From Cardinalis cardinalis (taxonomy: Eukaryota; Chordata; Aves; Passeriformes; Cardinalidae): a stretch of DNA of 64,000 bases. The notes beneath the pieces are model-generated. The model was given only the letters and a program-made list of their open reading frames with translations, searched no databases and was not told where the DNA came from. Below are positions 14,201 to 26,400 of the stretch, in pieces. The position numbers and the translations under genes were made by a program. The stretch's first letter is position 1; each line of letters begins with the position of its first letter. The DNA lies in NCBI GenBank assembly GCA_014549065.1, contig JACDOX010000016.1, positions 1,629,074-1,693,073 of the forward strand. Reading direction: 5' to 3'.

Positions 14201-14846
14201 GTGGGGACTGAGCAAAGGAGATTCATAAAGGAATTTTTTCTTCTCATCAGCCAGTTTTCCNGACCCTGGTGGAGTTAATGACCGAGTTCAGAGCTCATTG
14301 ATCTCTGTGCAAGGAGAGTTAAAGTCTATGAACACAAGTGAGGAAGGCACCATGGATAGCCTACTTAGCCAGGAGGATGTGGAAAGGAGATGAAGGAAGA
14401 CCANGATCATTCAAGGGACTTTAGGAATACCTTGTGAATTCTTTTTCCTGAAGGAAGCCATTCTTGTCAAGACAAAAATTTAGCAAGCACGACAACATGA
14501 TCAGACTTGGGGAATTTTAAACTAGACCCTGTAGCCAGAATGCTCAGAGAAAAGGCAGTTTGAGTGCTTGGAATACCCACACATCTGTGTTGAGTCCAAT
14601 TTGAAGAGGTTTAAAACAAGTAGGGATTTGGCTGCAGGATTTTCTTGTAGCAATGTGCTCTGTGACAGCTGAAAGAGACAAGAAAATCCAGATTCTCTTC
14701 AGGGGTTATTAAAAGGAAGCTCTGCTGCAATGAAGGGAGAGACAGAACAGCTTCAGGAGACGTATTACTCTTGTAGGAACATGAAGTTGGCAGGATCAGG
14801 GGGTGGTTTTGGNGGTATCAGCCTTGGCCTCATTACCACTGTTGGT
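11256..14846. other. Gene-free stretch, no recognised element
   Basis: Up to 11560 the sequence is GC-richer than its surroundings. After that it returns to AT-rich unique sequence. I found no supported gene, RNA gene or transposon. The minus-strand frame at 12971-13318 reads through several Ns and has no splice or family support. Confidence 0.5.
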
Positions 14847-15227
14847 TGTTGTGGTGTTGTTGGGTCCCCAGGATGAGGTGGGAGATGAGGATTTGACTCC
14901 AAGTTCTCAGAAGGCTGGTTTATTATTTTATGATATTATATTATATTAAAAGAAATTATATACTAAAGAAAGAGAAAGGATACATCAGAAAGCTAGAAAG
15001 GAATGATAATAAAAACCTGTGACTGACCAGAGTTCAACACAGCTNGNCTGGGGTTGGTCATTAAGTAAAAACAATGCACATGGAACCAATCAAAGATGCA
15101 CCTGTTGNTAAGCAACCTCCAGACCACACTCCAAGCAATCAGATAATTATTGTTTACATTTCCTTTCTGAGGCTTCTCAGGAGAAAAATCCTGGCGAAGG
15201 GATTTTTCAGAAAATATCATAGTAACA
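14847..15227 (-). mobile_element. Solo LTR of an endogenous retrovirus, 6-bp target duplication
   Basis: Read on the minus strand, the element starts TGTTACTATGATATTTTC and ends CCACAACA, so it has the TG...CA termini of an LTR. The six bases outside each end are identical: GTTGGT at 14841-14846 and at 15228-15233. A 6-bp duplication is typical of class II (ERVK-like) insertions in vertebrates. An AATAAA signal lies towards the 3' end on the minus strand, within AATAATAAACCAGCC. The copy at 38027-38341 is the same family in opposite orientation and lacks about 66 bases of the AT-rich part. No internal retroviral genes adjoin it, so it is a solo LTR. I recognise the sequence as a common songbird LTR type but will not assign a database name. 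Confidence 0.88.
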
Positions 15228-15233
15228 GTTGGT

Positions 15234-15564
15234 CCTTTGAGTATCATGGAGCTTGAGGGACCACCATCTCTGGGAGGTCTTTCCGTCAGAGGGAGCTGCT
15301 GGAGAAGCCACTGAGGCCCAGGAGAGCTCAAAGGGCCTCACTCAGGACCACTGTTTATAGGTCACAGGATGCTTGACTTTGTCATCAGCGAGTGTCCACC
15401 CTGGCCATAACCTGTGCAGTAGCTGGGCTGTGATCGCGGCGCTGCTCCTCTCAGGCTGTGACTCAGGGAAATGCTTCACCAGGGCTGCAGAGGATAATTG
15501 CCCAAGGCTGGCCTTGTTTGGGCAGCTGCTGCTCCTGGCTGCTCCCATCTGCACCACTCAAGAG
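15234..15564. other. GC-rich spacer between two LTR elements
   Basis: This interval is clearly GC-richer than the flanking unique DNA and holds no gene I can support. The frame at 15373-15573 lies mostly here but matches nothing known to me. It may be unique host sequence, or downstream (R-U5 or leader) sequence of the LTR that begins at about 15565. Confidence 0.4.
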
Positions 15565-15999
15565 TGTCACTAAAGAACATGAAATAAAATGATGCGGACA
15601 CACAACTCTCCAAGATNAAAAAGAGGNCCTTTAATTTCTGACTCCAACATTTATAGATTTCCAAAAGTGACAGTGGATTGGAGGGTGACAGTGCCACCTC
15701 TCCAATGACACTGGACAAACCAATAGTCCATCANATTTCTCCTCCTCCACAAAAGAATGCAAAACAATGAGTTATTTACATAAAGTGTGTGAGGAAGTTC
15801 GTTACAAGAATGTAAACATCAGAAGGCTTAGAAAAACTTGAATAAACAGGGTGATATAAGATCTCCTGGTAAGATCCAGATCTCTTGGCTTGACTGGTGG
15901 ACACTTCATCTCTCAGAGGCTTCAGTCAAGGTTTAGCAGGAGCTTCTGATATTGCAGCCAGGCCCAGGGACCGGGTGGGGTGGGACCACCACGCTCACA
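15565..15999 (-). mobile_element. LTR element, minus orientation, related to 59496-60034
   Basis: About 200 bases (about 15640-15850) match 59807-60020 closely, in the same orientation. Shared landmarks include ACATTTATAGATTTCCAAAA, the phrase GACAGTGCCACCTCTCCA and CAAAACAATGAGTTATTTAC. On the minus strand the shared part contains a TATA-like CTATAAATG, as expected in a U3 region. The outer ends, TGTGAGCG on the minus strand at 15999 and TGTCAC on the plus strand at 15565, are plausible TG/CA termini, but I see no clean target duplication. The limits are therefore approximate. Downstream of the TATA-like motif it diverges from the 59-60 kb copy. Confidence 0.7.
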
Positions 16000-18900
16000 C
16001 AATGTTAAAGTAAAGTTACAGTTTCCCTGCTACTTGTAAGACAATTAAGAACAGCTACTGTGCTCTGTTACACTCTGTTACCTGGAAAACCCAGCAAATT
16101 GCAGGAGTGCAGCATTATTTATGTAGAAGTGGGCTGCCAGCATTGAGGAATGTTGAAGACCCTAATCCTAGGAATTAAAANGACAGCTAATGACCTATGA
16201 GTGAAAAGAATGTGGCATTATCCCCCAAGATATAAGCTACATTTATGCATTGGTTTATTATTTATGATGCATCTGTCATGTGCACTTGAGAAATTACACA
16301 TCAGGATCCATAATAGTCTTACAGAATATTTCATAACCTGTGACTGCTAAATTGATATCCTTGGGCTCCTTACCGACTCAGCTTTTCTTGCACACCCCAT
16401 CCCATCATTTTACTCACCAATTCTTTGGAAATGAGGAGAAGTTTGTCTCTAAAAATTGCTTTTTTGAAAGACAGTGTACTCTCTGATTCATCTAATCAAA
16501 GCAAGGCACTTATTTTTCCTCCTGTGCCTCATTTAGGCATTCCTTGTCAAACACCAAATCCAAGCCTAAGTGACTGCTGGCCTGGGAGCTCTGCTTCCTT
16601 TATGGATTCTGCCAAACTCTGGCATACAGCCCAGAAGGAGCTTAAAGCAAACTTATCTCATTTCCACTGAGGTCTAATAGGTGTGGGAATTCCCCTGAGG
16701 TGGTACAGAAGTAATTTTCTCATCAGCTGTCAATGGTCCCAATCCACATGGCACAGATAATTTAAGCATCTCAAAAGGGTAGCTTTAATTTAACAGCAGC
16801 TCAGGCTGGGTCCACGACCTTGAACAGAAAATTCAGGGGTTTTCCCTGGTTTGTGAACTCTGCTGTATTTTATTGACTTCCTGTTCATCTTATATTTTCT
16901 AATATAAGTAGTCACTCTCACAGGAGATATGTGTGAGGTATTCTGTGAGTCCTTGCAGTTATGTTACTGATGCCAGTCTTGNATGTTTATAATAACTCTG
17001 TCACTGCACTGAGTTTGGCTGAGAGAATTTGAACCATCATCTAATTAAAAAATAAATAATTTTTTGTTCTATCTTCAGCTTTTCCTGTCAAATGACAAAT
17101 CCATATTAGAGCCTACTGAGAGAAGAGCTTTCACAGAAAAAGATGTGTGTTATGTGTTTGTAGGTGATATCCCTGGGATAATATTTAGGATCAGGTGATA
17201 TTTTTGCACAGTACTTTGGCCAGGGTNAGTTGCAATATTCCATTTTGTAACTGTACAAAGGAGCAGGGAAAGGAAAACCAAAACCAATCAAGTTGGCTGG
17301 AAGTGAATTGTTCTTCATTTGTTGGCTTTTCTTTTCTTGGGAAGGTAGGGGGAGAATATGGTCTTAAAATTGCTTTTTGTTTTGAGACACTTGAAACTAT
17401 TTTGTGAATGATGCATAGGAAGAAAAAGATTTTGAACAGGGATTTTTTTAAACAAAACTGGCAAAGCATGAATGCAATTTGATAATTTGGGATTGGGATT
17501 GAAATGTCCCAAGCATCATTGAAAATGACAACAAAAGAATAATTGGGGAGCAGTGAGCAAATGCATTTATTGGGAACTGGAATAGCACCACATTCTTACT
17601 GAACCAGCTCCTGTGTAAGACCAGGAGGGGCTAGGTGTGTGGAAGGAATATTTTATAATGATAAAAGGGATCAAGACCTCCCTTTTTTAAGCAAAGGAAT
17701 CATTGGTGAAGTAGCAATTACACTCAGAACACTGACAGAGCAGCACGATGTTTTCATTAAATCTATTCTTATTCTATNTCCTAAATATGGTCCTTATAAT
17801 ATTTTTCCTTCTGTGTTTGACTTGTTAGAGGTTTTTTTTATAAGAGAAAAGCAAAAAACATTAGGTCTTTTAGAAACACTCTAAGTTGTTATTTGCTGCA
17901 AGAGAAAGTATATACAGAACACAGTGCAATGTGGAAGGGTGTAAAGGATTTTATGGGAATTTAGTTCTCAGTCCCTGAATAATGCCACACTCCCAAAGCT
18001 GTAAAAACCTTTCTGCCTCTCAGCACTGCCATGAATCTTCCACTTCTGAGACCATAAATGTTGACTTTCCTACCTTTATATTCTGGCAAGATTGTACCAT
18101 TAAACTCGCGTGTTTTGTAGGTTCTGCTCTAATTTTTGTATTTTAAGGTTCATAGGCAAATATTTCCAAACAGGAGCACTTGACCATCTTGGGGGATTGA
18201 GGAGGAAAAGAAAAAATCACATTGATGTGAGAGCTTGTCTGGTATCTAGTGTGTGTCACCAGTGCTACCTGTGAGACCAAAGACCCACAGTCTGCTCTGG
18301 GCAGGTGGTTGTAGCCACTGGGCTGGCCTTGCAGCAGCATGATCTCACCATAGAACAGTCAAGTTCTGCTGGAAGATGTAAACATCCTTGCTTCAATTCA
18401 GGCTAGAAGCTCAGGTCCAATAAATCTCAAATGTTTCTGGTGTTCAGGATGTTATNGTTTTGATGGATAAATTCAGATTTTGAAGAAATAAATGCTTTTC
18501 ATTAAAAGATTCAGGAAATAAAATTTGCTTTTCTTTACCTAATTCCTACTCCAACGATGTGCATAAATCAGACTCTGCAGAAGTGAACAAGTTGCTTTCT
18601 CTACAGGATCTTCCAAGAGAGAAAACCCACCACCTAGAAAGAGAATTTTGCATTTATTTCAGGACTTTCATTTGTTTTCCCTCAAAATTTTAAATTGTGT
18701 TGCCTTTGATTTGAAAACATTCTGGTGAGTTTTCAGTTTCTAAAANCTTTCTCATCTACCTCAATAATTTTCCTCCTGCTCATTTCAGAGTGAAGCAATT
18801 TTTTTCTAAACTATGACATGTCATACAGGTAAAAGNTACTCATACTGATTTCTTGTTTAAGTTTCAAGGTTGTTTGGGTTTGGGTTGGGTTTTTTAAAGT

Positions 18901-21900
18901 TGTCGTGATGTAGCAAAGCTCAAATGTGAGTATGAGAGGGGAAAGGGAGACAAACTGAACAGGATAAGATATTTAAAGGTTCATTTCTAATACAGACTGC
19001 TGTGGTTTGGATTGATTAAGGGTTAATAGAGGGAATTCAGTCCACAACTACACTAAGAGTGATTACATAGCACAGTAATTCACTTAGATGCTTTAAGGCA
19101 ATTTATTTATAAAGTATTTGCATGTTAAAGGCAATTGTTCTCCTTTAAACTAAGTTTGCATTAAGCATTTAACTAAGTTTCAGGAATGATGCATCGAGTG
19201 GGCCAAGCTTCTGTAAGTTCCAGGATTCTGCTTCATGAATAAAACTGTCAGAGAAAGCAACCAATAACTCTCTGTCTTGACATTATATTCAGTATAACAA
19301 ATAAATCTTTAGGTTCTCAACAGACCTGGCAACTTCATTAACAGNTACGCCTGAAGCAGAGAATGAAAGGAAATCAATTCATGGAGTTTGATATTTTAGG
19401 GTTTACAGAAGAGAGGGGTTAGTGGACTGCTGATGAACCTTCTGTGCTTGAGCTCAATCTTCCTCCTACAGAGGGGAATGAAAATTATAAGAGAAAACTT
19501 ACATCTAAGAAAAAAAAAATGTTTGAAACAAAGAAAAGGGTTTGAATTAATTATAGTTGGAAATAGAAACCAAAGCCTGTGAATCCTAAATAATAAAATC
19601 CTAAAAATAATTCCATTTTACAAGAAATATCTATTTCCTGTAAAGNTTTTTAAGGAAGTTGGCCCCAGTCTGCAAAACCTCTTCATCAGCTCAGGATCTG
19701 GTATTTGTGGCTGAACAGATTGATTCCACAGAACTTTTAANTTTTTTTAAATTTCAAAAGTATTTCCTAATTCTGCTTCCAGTAAACATGTTACAGTTGA
19801 CCTCAGATGAAACATAGGCCAGTATTGTAATATTCTGATTCTATTCATTGAAAAGTCAATGAATGTTTCTGGTATGACAGAAAATATCTGCAAAACAGTT
19901 GATGAGAAAGTTTCTGTGAATTTTAAATTTATTCCCACTTAAAGAGTCCAACATGTATGCCTGCGCCTATAAATTCAAGAATAATCTTTAGGGATGGAGA
20001 ACAATCTGAAGCATAATAATTAGGTAAAAGATAAATCTATTGAACATCTACATTATGCATGTATATGAATAATTCCACTATTTAAATTCCTCTAAATCAT
20101 AAGGAATAGAGAAATATGTTATCTGCCCTATCAAAATAGTAGTTGTGTTATAAATTAACTGAATTAAATCTCACTTGGTTTCCTGTTATGTAGGATGCAA
20201 TTTACATAATAAAGAAGATTGTGTTAGCCTTCTGAATATTGAACAAGATTTAGGGTGAGGGAATACTGGAAAATCTTCATATTGTACATCAGTTTTAGGC
20301 ACTTTTTCTCTTACCTGGACTTCCATGCTGGCTTTATTATGAAATTTATTTCAGGGAAGTTCTTGTAGGCCTACAAGTTTATGCTGTATTTTCATGCAGT
20401 GAAATGGTACACATTTATACTGAATGATATTTCCAAATTCAAAAAAACTTACAGACAAAAGGTCAGGGCATAGGAGATGAACAAATTAATAAGAAGNCCA
20501 GGATGGCAGAAAGGGAAATGTAGTGAAAGCAAGTGTCCAATTCATATGGAGTCAGATAATTTTTCTCCATCTGCTTGAAATATTTTATTGCATTCTCACC
20601 CATTTTTTATTCACCATAGCTCAATGTGGCTTTGCAGCAGACAGAGGCATCTGCTCAAGCAGCTTTCTGAAGAGATCACCCTATGAGATNTAATGCTAAA
20701 GACTGATGCAGCTCATTAGGCAATTTCCTGCAGCAGGAGACCATCTCCAGTGCCAGTCTCTCTGCACATACAGGGTTTGAAGGATCACTTTAGGCCAAGN
20801 ATCTTTGTCATGTCAGTTGGAAGGGACAGTCAAGACAGATTTCACTGTGAACTGAGGGGCACCTCAGGGAGGAGAGTGAGCAGAATACAGGGGAGAAGCT
20901 CTTTCCTTTCTTTGTTATAGGTCCAGTGGTAACCACCTGAACCCAGGTTTCCCTTGTGCTCTTGGGACATGAGAAAAGTCAAGGCTGTTCCTCTAGAAAA
21001 AGAACTTGGAAAACATTGATCCTACTCCTGGAGCACTTTCATAAAAGCAGAGTGGAGGAACGAAGACATTTCTTGACTACATCAAGTAATCAGTTCCATA
21101 TTTTCTAATTGATGTGTGTAATCAGGCTAAAGTAGTAGGACAAGTTTTCTTGCTTCAAGCTGCTTCTGACAGGATTAAGAGAAATTTAAACTCTCTTAAA
21201 CTCTCTTTCAATTTTACAGATAATTGGTCCCAACCATTTCTTACTAGTGTTGAGCATTGTGAGCTGCTTGCTTGTTAATTATCCATATGAAGGATAAAAT
21301 GTGGGGCATTTTTATTCTGTAGAATAATTCAGTCCATAGAGACACAAGTTAATGGCTTCTGAACAACTATAAATTATTACTGCAGAGTTGCTGCTGATAA
21401 TCATTATTTGTTTAATTGCTGCTTCATGGTACAACAGAAAAATATTGATTGTGGAGGATGTGGTGCTTTGGGCAAGGCAACTTTTGAAGCCCAATGTTTT
21501 CGTTGACACGCAAACTTTTTAGTTGAATTCTCTAGGAGCTAATCCTACTGGGTCTGATCTGATCCTTTTCTTCTATGGCACCTATCCTGTACCTGGTCAC
21601 TGATAGCCATGAAACCTGTGTTAAATTCTCTGAAATAACTCTTCAAATTTGGTTAAGATCAACCAATAGTCTTCTAAGGGAAAATTGACATACTGAGGAA
21701 GTAAACATTTTGGCCAGGAGTAACTGTGTGCTGTTTGCTCTGTGGTTTTATAGCGCCAATTCAGCTGTGATTTTCACTGATGAGAGTGAACAGCCCTGNC
21801 AGGTCACCAGTGATCTCACTGCCTTGTTGTTATTTCTGCNTCTCTTGTGGCTCCACTGCCTGTGATTTCCACTCAAGGCATTCTGATAAAAATTGCGTCC

Positions 21901-22332
21901 AGCCTCAGGTGAATGATAAAACACCCACTCAGTGCCACAAGAGTGAGTATGTGAATTCTTACTCTCCACCAAAACATCCTGCCCCATTAGGGTGACAAAA
22001 AGGTTGACCTTGACCTCAGCAGGAGAGCTCTGGGCAGTCCGTGTTGATTGAAAGTAAAGTGCAACAAGATGCAGCCAGGCAGGCCTGGGGCTGGGCAGGG
22101 CAGCAGGAGCTGTGTGTGAGCCGGGCNAGCGGCAGGGTGTGCTCTTGATGCCTTGGGATTTTAGCTTTTATGTTTTTCATTTATTGTAATCCTGCAATTC
22201 TTCTATAACTCTAGCATAATAATTCNTGTATAACTCTAAACTTCATGTACAGTGTTAGCTGCTGCTTTCCCATTTTGGTCAGACACAGCAATTCCTCTCT
22301 GGGAATCAAGGATGCCTCACTGCCTCAGGCCC
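16000..22332. other. Gene-free stretch, AT-rich, no recognised element
   Basis: I see no supported gene or known transposon in these 6.3 kb. Open frames are short and AT-driven, and several cross Ns. A short GC-rich patch at 22070-22140 precedes the LTR that follows. Confidence 0.5.
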
Positions 22333-22594
22333 TGAGAGATGTAAAACAAAAGTGAGTTGGGGGGAGCAAACTTGGAGCAAATGACTTAATTACCTGAAGC
22401 TGTAATTGGAAGATTAACCCTGAATATGCAAATAGACCAAGCTTATAAAAGTATGAAAACCCATGACCCNTTTTAGGTATAGCCCTTGAGTGGGCTTTGT
22501 CTGCCCAAAACACACNTGAGGGCCCTTCAATAAGCAATAACCTCTTTTTATTCTCATAGTTTTGTTTAGCCCCTGTTTTTAAGAAGCCCAAACA
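22333..22594 (+). mobile_element. Probable LTR with TATA box
   Basis: Several features suggest an LTR promoter. There is TATAAAA at 22444-22450 and polyadenylation-like AATAAG/AATAAC at 22529-22541, followed by a T-rich stretch. The edges read TGAGAGATG at the left and AAACA at the right. Flanking pentamers are GGCCC (22328-22332) and GGCCT (22595-22599), which differ by one base and could be an old 5-bp target duplication. The 205-codon minus-strand frame across 22325-22942 is open only because of GC-rich sequence and Ns, and I do not treat it as a gene. The element may extend into the GC-rich block to the right. Confidence 0.55.
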
Positions 22595-22880
22595 GGCCTG
22601 ACTGTGGCTGCAGAGCTCTGGGAGGGNCGATGGCCCCAGCCAAGGCGCTGCCCAGCAGGGGCACAGCGAGCCAGGCNCTCCCTGCTCCCGCTCCTGCCCC
22701 TGCGGCCTTGCCCCTCCATGCCCTCCCTGGCTGGCACCAATGGCTCTCCGCGCCTGGGGCACCCACCCCCAGCTGCTCCCCATCCCCCTGAGGGGCTGCA
22801 GCCAGCTCTGAGCCCAGAGGAAACGCAGCGTGGTATTTTCCTGTGAAGAGTTACCGGCTGCTCTTCGCANGCTTCTGCTC
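22595..22880. other. GC-rich block adjoining the LTR
   Basis: This block is strikingly GC-rich against AT-rich surroundings, dominated by CCTGCTCCCGCTCCTGCCCC-like runs. Open frames exist on both strands, as expected from scarcity of stop codons in GC-rich DNA. None looks like a known protein. It may be the downstream (R-U5) part of the LTR at 22333 or an independent GC-rich insertion. Confidence 0.4.
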
Positions 22881-23284
22881 TCTCCCTCTCTTAACTGCTG
22901 CAATCCTTTCAGTTTAACGTGTCCTTCCTCTATAAATGGCACTTAGGAAATGATTTCTGTCTTCCCCACCTATAAACCACACTGAGATTTCTTCCTCTTG
23001 TTGCCACATAAAGGAGAAAAAAGTTCTGTGTATGCCAGGAAATAAAAAATACCAATCTATTGTCCCTTCCTTTTTATATGGCTGCTTTTGTCTGAAGATA
23101 TTAAATCACCTAAGAACTATCAGTTAGCTGAAAACAGATTTTACTGCACCTCTGAAGTTAAAAAGCAGTGAAACAAAAAGACATTTCAGGTTTTAATCCA
23201 TATTTTTGTTGCCTCTTTTTGTTTCTCTGTGCCCTCCCCCCTCCAAAAAATTCCAGAGCTTAGTGAACCATCTCTCATACTGCA

Positions 23285-23433
23285 TGTACATATATACATA
23301 TATACACACACACATAAATAATGTAATTTATAAATATATAGAAATAGATAAATATATATATTAAAATATATAATATATATAAAGAAATATCATATATGTA
23401 TATAAATATATAAAATATATATATAAATATGTA
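23285..23433. repeat. AT-rich microsatellite (TA/CA and TAAATATA type)
   Basis: The tract starts with alternating TATACA and CACACA units and continues as degenerate TATA, TAAATATA and AATATAT units for about 150 bases. It is low-complexity sequence with many possible small hairpins. No gene overlaps it. Confidence 0.92.
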
Positions 23434-26400
23434 ATTTGATCATCATACTTACAGATCCCTAACTTCAGGGAGTCACAAGCTGGGCCACACTGGGAAATAC
23501 TTTTCTACTTACAATAAAAACACATTTCTGTAAACAAGATGTTTGCATGAAACTGCAGTATAATGCATTTTCTGTATTGTAGAGAGCTCAAAAGGTTTCG
23601 ATGTTTTTTTTTAAATATTCAGCTCCTCACATNCCCAGGACTGCAGCCATTCTCAAGACTTCTGGTAGGAGGGGGAAGGGGGATTAAGGTCATTCAGTTT
23701 AGATCCTGTTGTTGCCATTTAGATAGACTAGGGCAAACCAATACTTTGACCTTGAATGAAAAGTTCTTAAACATGTCTGTGATATTTTGGATCTGCCTTT
23801 ANATATTCCAGACACTTTGCTGTCAGGTAGAAAAGTTAGATTAAAATGATATTAATATTTGNAGTTCACCTTTAGTGGAATCTGCACAGGCACAGACACA
23901 ATTGACCACTGTCTAGCAGATCAAACAGTACCTTCTTGTCCTTAAGAATGTTCTTAAAACCATTGTTCCATGTATTTTCTGTGCTTTGTTGCATTAAGAC
24001 AAAGTACTCAGCACTGCTAAGTGCTCAGTGCTGCTCTAGGGAATTTCTCCATGAAGGATGTCAAATACTTGTATGNCATGAAGTAGCTGAAAAATCATCA
24101 TCATGATGTTGTGGGTGCCTTCCTTATGGGTAGGTTTATCTCAGTGAATGTCTCTGTCCTGTCATTTTAATACCTTTCTCATTACCATCACTCACTTGTT
24201 CAATGCAAAAAAAAAAGACTATTTTTCTGCTGAGTGACAAGGTTATCTAAATTTGAGATTATCTAAATTGAAATATCTCAAATGCTTTGAGGAAAACAAT
24301 TTGTTTCTGATTACACCATAAATTAGTGCTCTATATTTGTANCTAGTGGATTTATTTCAGTCAAAAACTTTTTAATGGGAGCTGGGCACCTATTTGTCCT
24401 CTGGGGTCTGTGAAAACCTTTCCCTGATGGCAGTTACCTTTGNAAAGCCCTCAGAAGAACAAGGATAAGGTTTTCAGCAGCAGTGGGATGACCTTCAATT
24501 TCCATTAGTTTCAGTTTTTTTCCTTCTTAATTGCTTTGATGTTTAAGAAATCATATTTTCATGATTGTTGTGCAGTATTGACCAATCACCCCACAGTGTC
24601 TGGGGTGGCTCCACCTCCCCCAGCTTTCCTCTGCTGTAGCATTTTTACCTTGAGCTACTTGAGCTCTTTGGAAATGCAGTATTTCAGTGGAAATAATGGC
24701 ATTCATGAATGCAATTATTCATTATCACAGGAATCCCTTTGCTGCTCTCCAACTGAGTTTGATAGTTACCACCATTACAGAGTGACACAAATAATTCAGC
24801 AATTTTTTTATTTTTAAAATGGTAATTAATTTCTTTAATTTGTATTTGATTAGCTGTGAACAGCTAGTTATGTTAAATTAGTTTCTGAATTCTTATGATA
24901 TTTTTGGTCAGTTGCAGAAAAAGTATTATGCTGTCATTTAATTAGTTTCCTTTAACAGTAAATTACTCTGTATAGATAGATTTAGGTAGCTGAAAAAGAT
25001 TATTCTGGGGTCAAAATCAGCATTAACATATGAGATATATTTAGGTGTGTTATTTAGTAACTTGAAAACTTTCAGTGTTCAGTAATTCCATGCTATATAG
25101 TTGAAGAGATGATTTATCAAAATCTACTGCACAATTCATTTATAACAACAAAACAGATTAATTTATTTGCCTGGCTTCAGCACTGTTGAATTATCTATGT
25201 GTAATGGTNTAACTGTGTAAAATGAACTCTTCCTATGAGGCATTTTCTGAAAAACATTAATATTGCTCACCACTCTTCCCAGCTCTACATAAAGGTGTCA
25301 GTTCAAGAATGTATGNAAATTTTAATGGGAAATTATAAATTATTTGGGGGCTAACTGAGAGNCTGGAGGTCACTGTAGTTCTGTTCTTGACATATTTTCA
25401 AAACTTCATTCACAACAGGCGAGCTGTCCAGAGGTGTTTGGGTGATGAAGGACAGGAGTGTAGAAAGCTCACACTGCAGTTCACAGTGTGGAAGTTGGGG
25501 ACATACAAACATCTGTNGCAGGAGGTGGAAGGGAGAAATCCTGTCCCAGAGAAAAATTCCCTGGATTTCTGCTGTGTTCTGTGACCTCTCCAGGGTGTAT
25601 TTAGAGAGAGCTGGCTTTCCTCTGCTCTCTGCTAACATGTGCTGTGTTTGTCTTGAAATGGAAAAGTAGGAACCTCATAAAACACGTAAGTAAATAAATA
25701 ACACAAAAAATGTTACAAAAAGTTTTTATTCTTAACACATCATAAACTGTATGTTATAATCTGTATTACAGGAGTTTAAAGCAGCACATGAATGATGCAT
25801 TTTGACTTCACTGATCTGTTGAGAGAGAAATTTANTCTTTCTGACAGGGTAGAGGATGTGGATGTAAAACTGCTCTGTCAAAATATTTTCTGTCCCATTG
25901 GCTTAGGGATCACATGCAGCTGAGCATGATACACATTTATAGGTAGTGGATGTACAGAGTCCTCTGAGAAGGTCACTGAAGGTCATGGAAGCTGGATGTT
26001 TGTGCCAGGGCTTGGCATTGTAATTCCCAGGAAATGCCTGGATGTGTTGTTAGTATTTAGACTTGCATGTCACAGGGGAATAAATGCTCAAACAGACTTA
26101 GAATGAGCTCAGGCTGAAACAAAAAAAAATGATGCTGCCACATTAGGTGAGTTGTGAAATAAAAACAGCTTCAAGTTCTGATTTTGTATTAGCTTGACTT
26201 TTCTGCATGGTGGTCTATCATGTAGAAATGCCTAAGTTTGAAGGAGTAATTCTGATAATGCAAGTGGATTATTATCTTCTTTTTTCTGCTGTCACCAAAA
26301 TAAATGCATGACATAATCATTAGAATGACAAGAAAAGGAGCATAAAATCAGAATCTGGGNAGTTTTGCTGGCAGTGTTACTTGGCTTTGGTTAGGAGCTG

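Noticed and set aside
22325..22942. 205-codon minus-strand open frame
   Set aside because: It spans the LTR-like element and a GC-rich block, crosses several Ns, and has low-complexity Gly/Gln/Ala-rich composition. It is open because stop codons are rare in GC-rich DNA.
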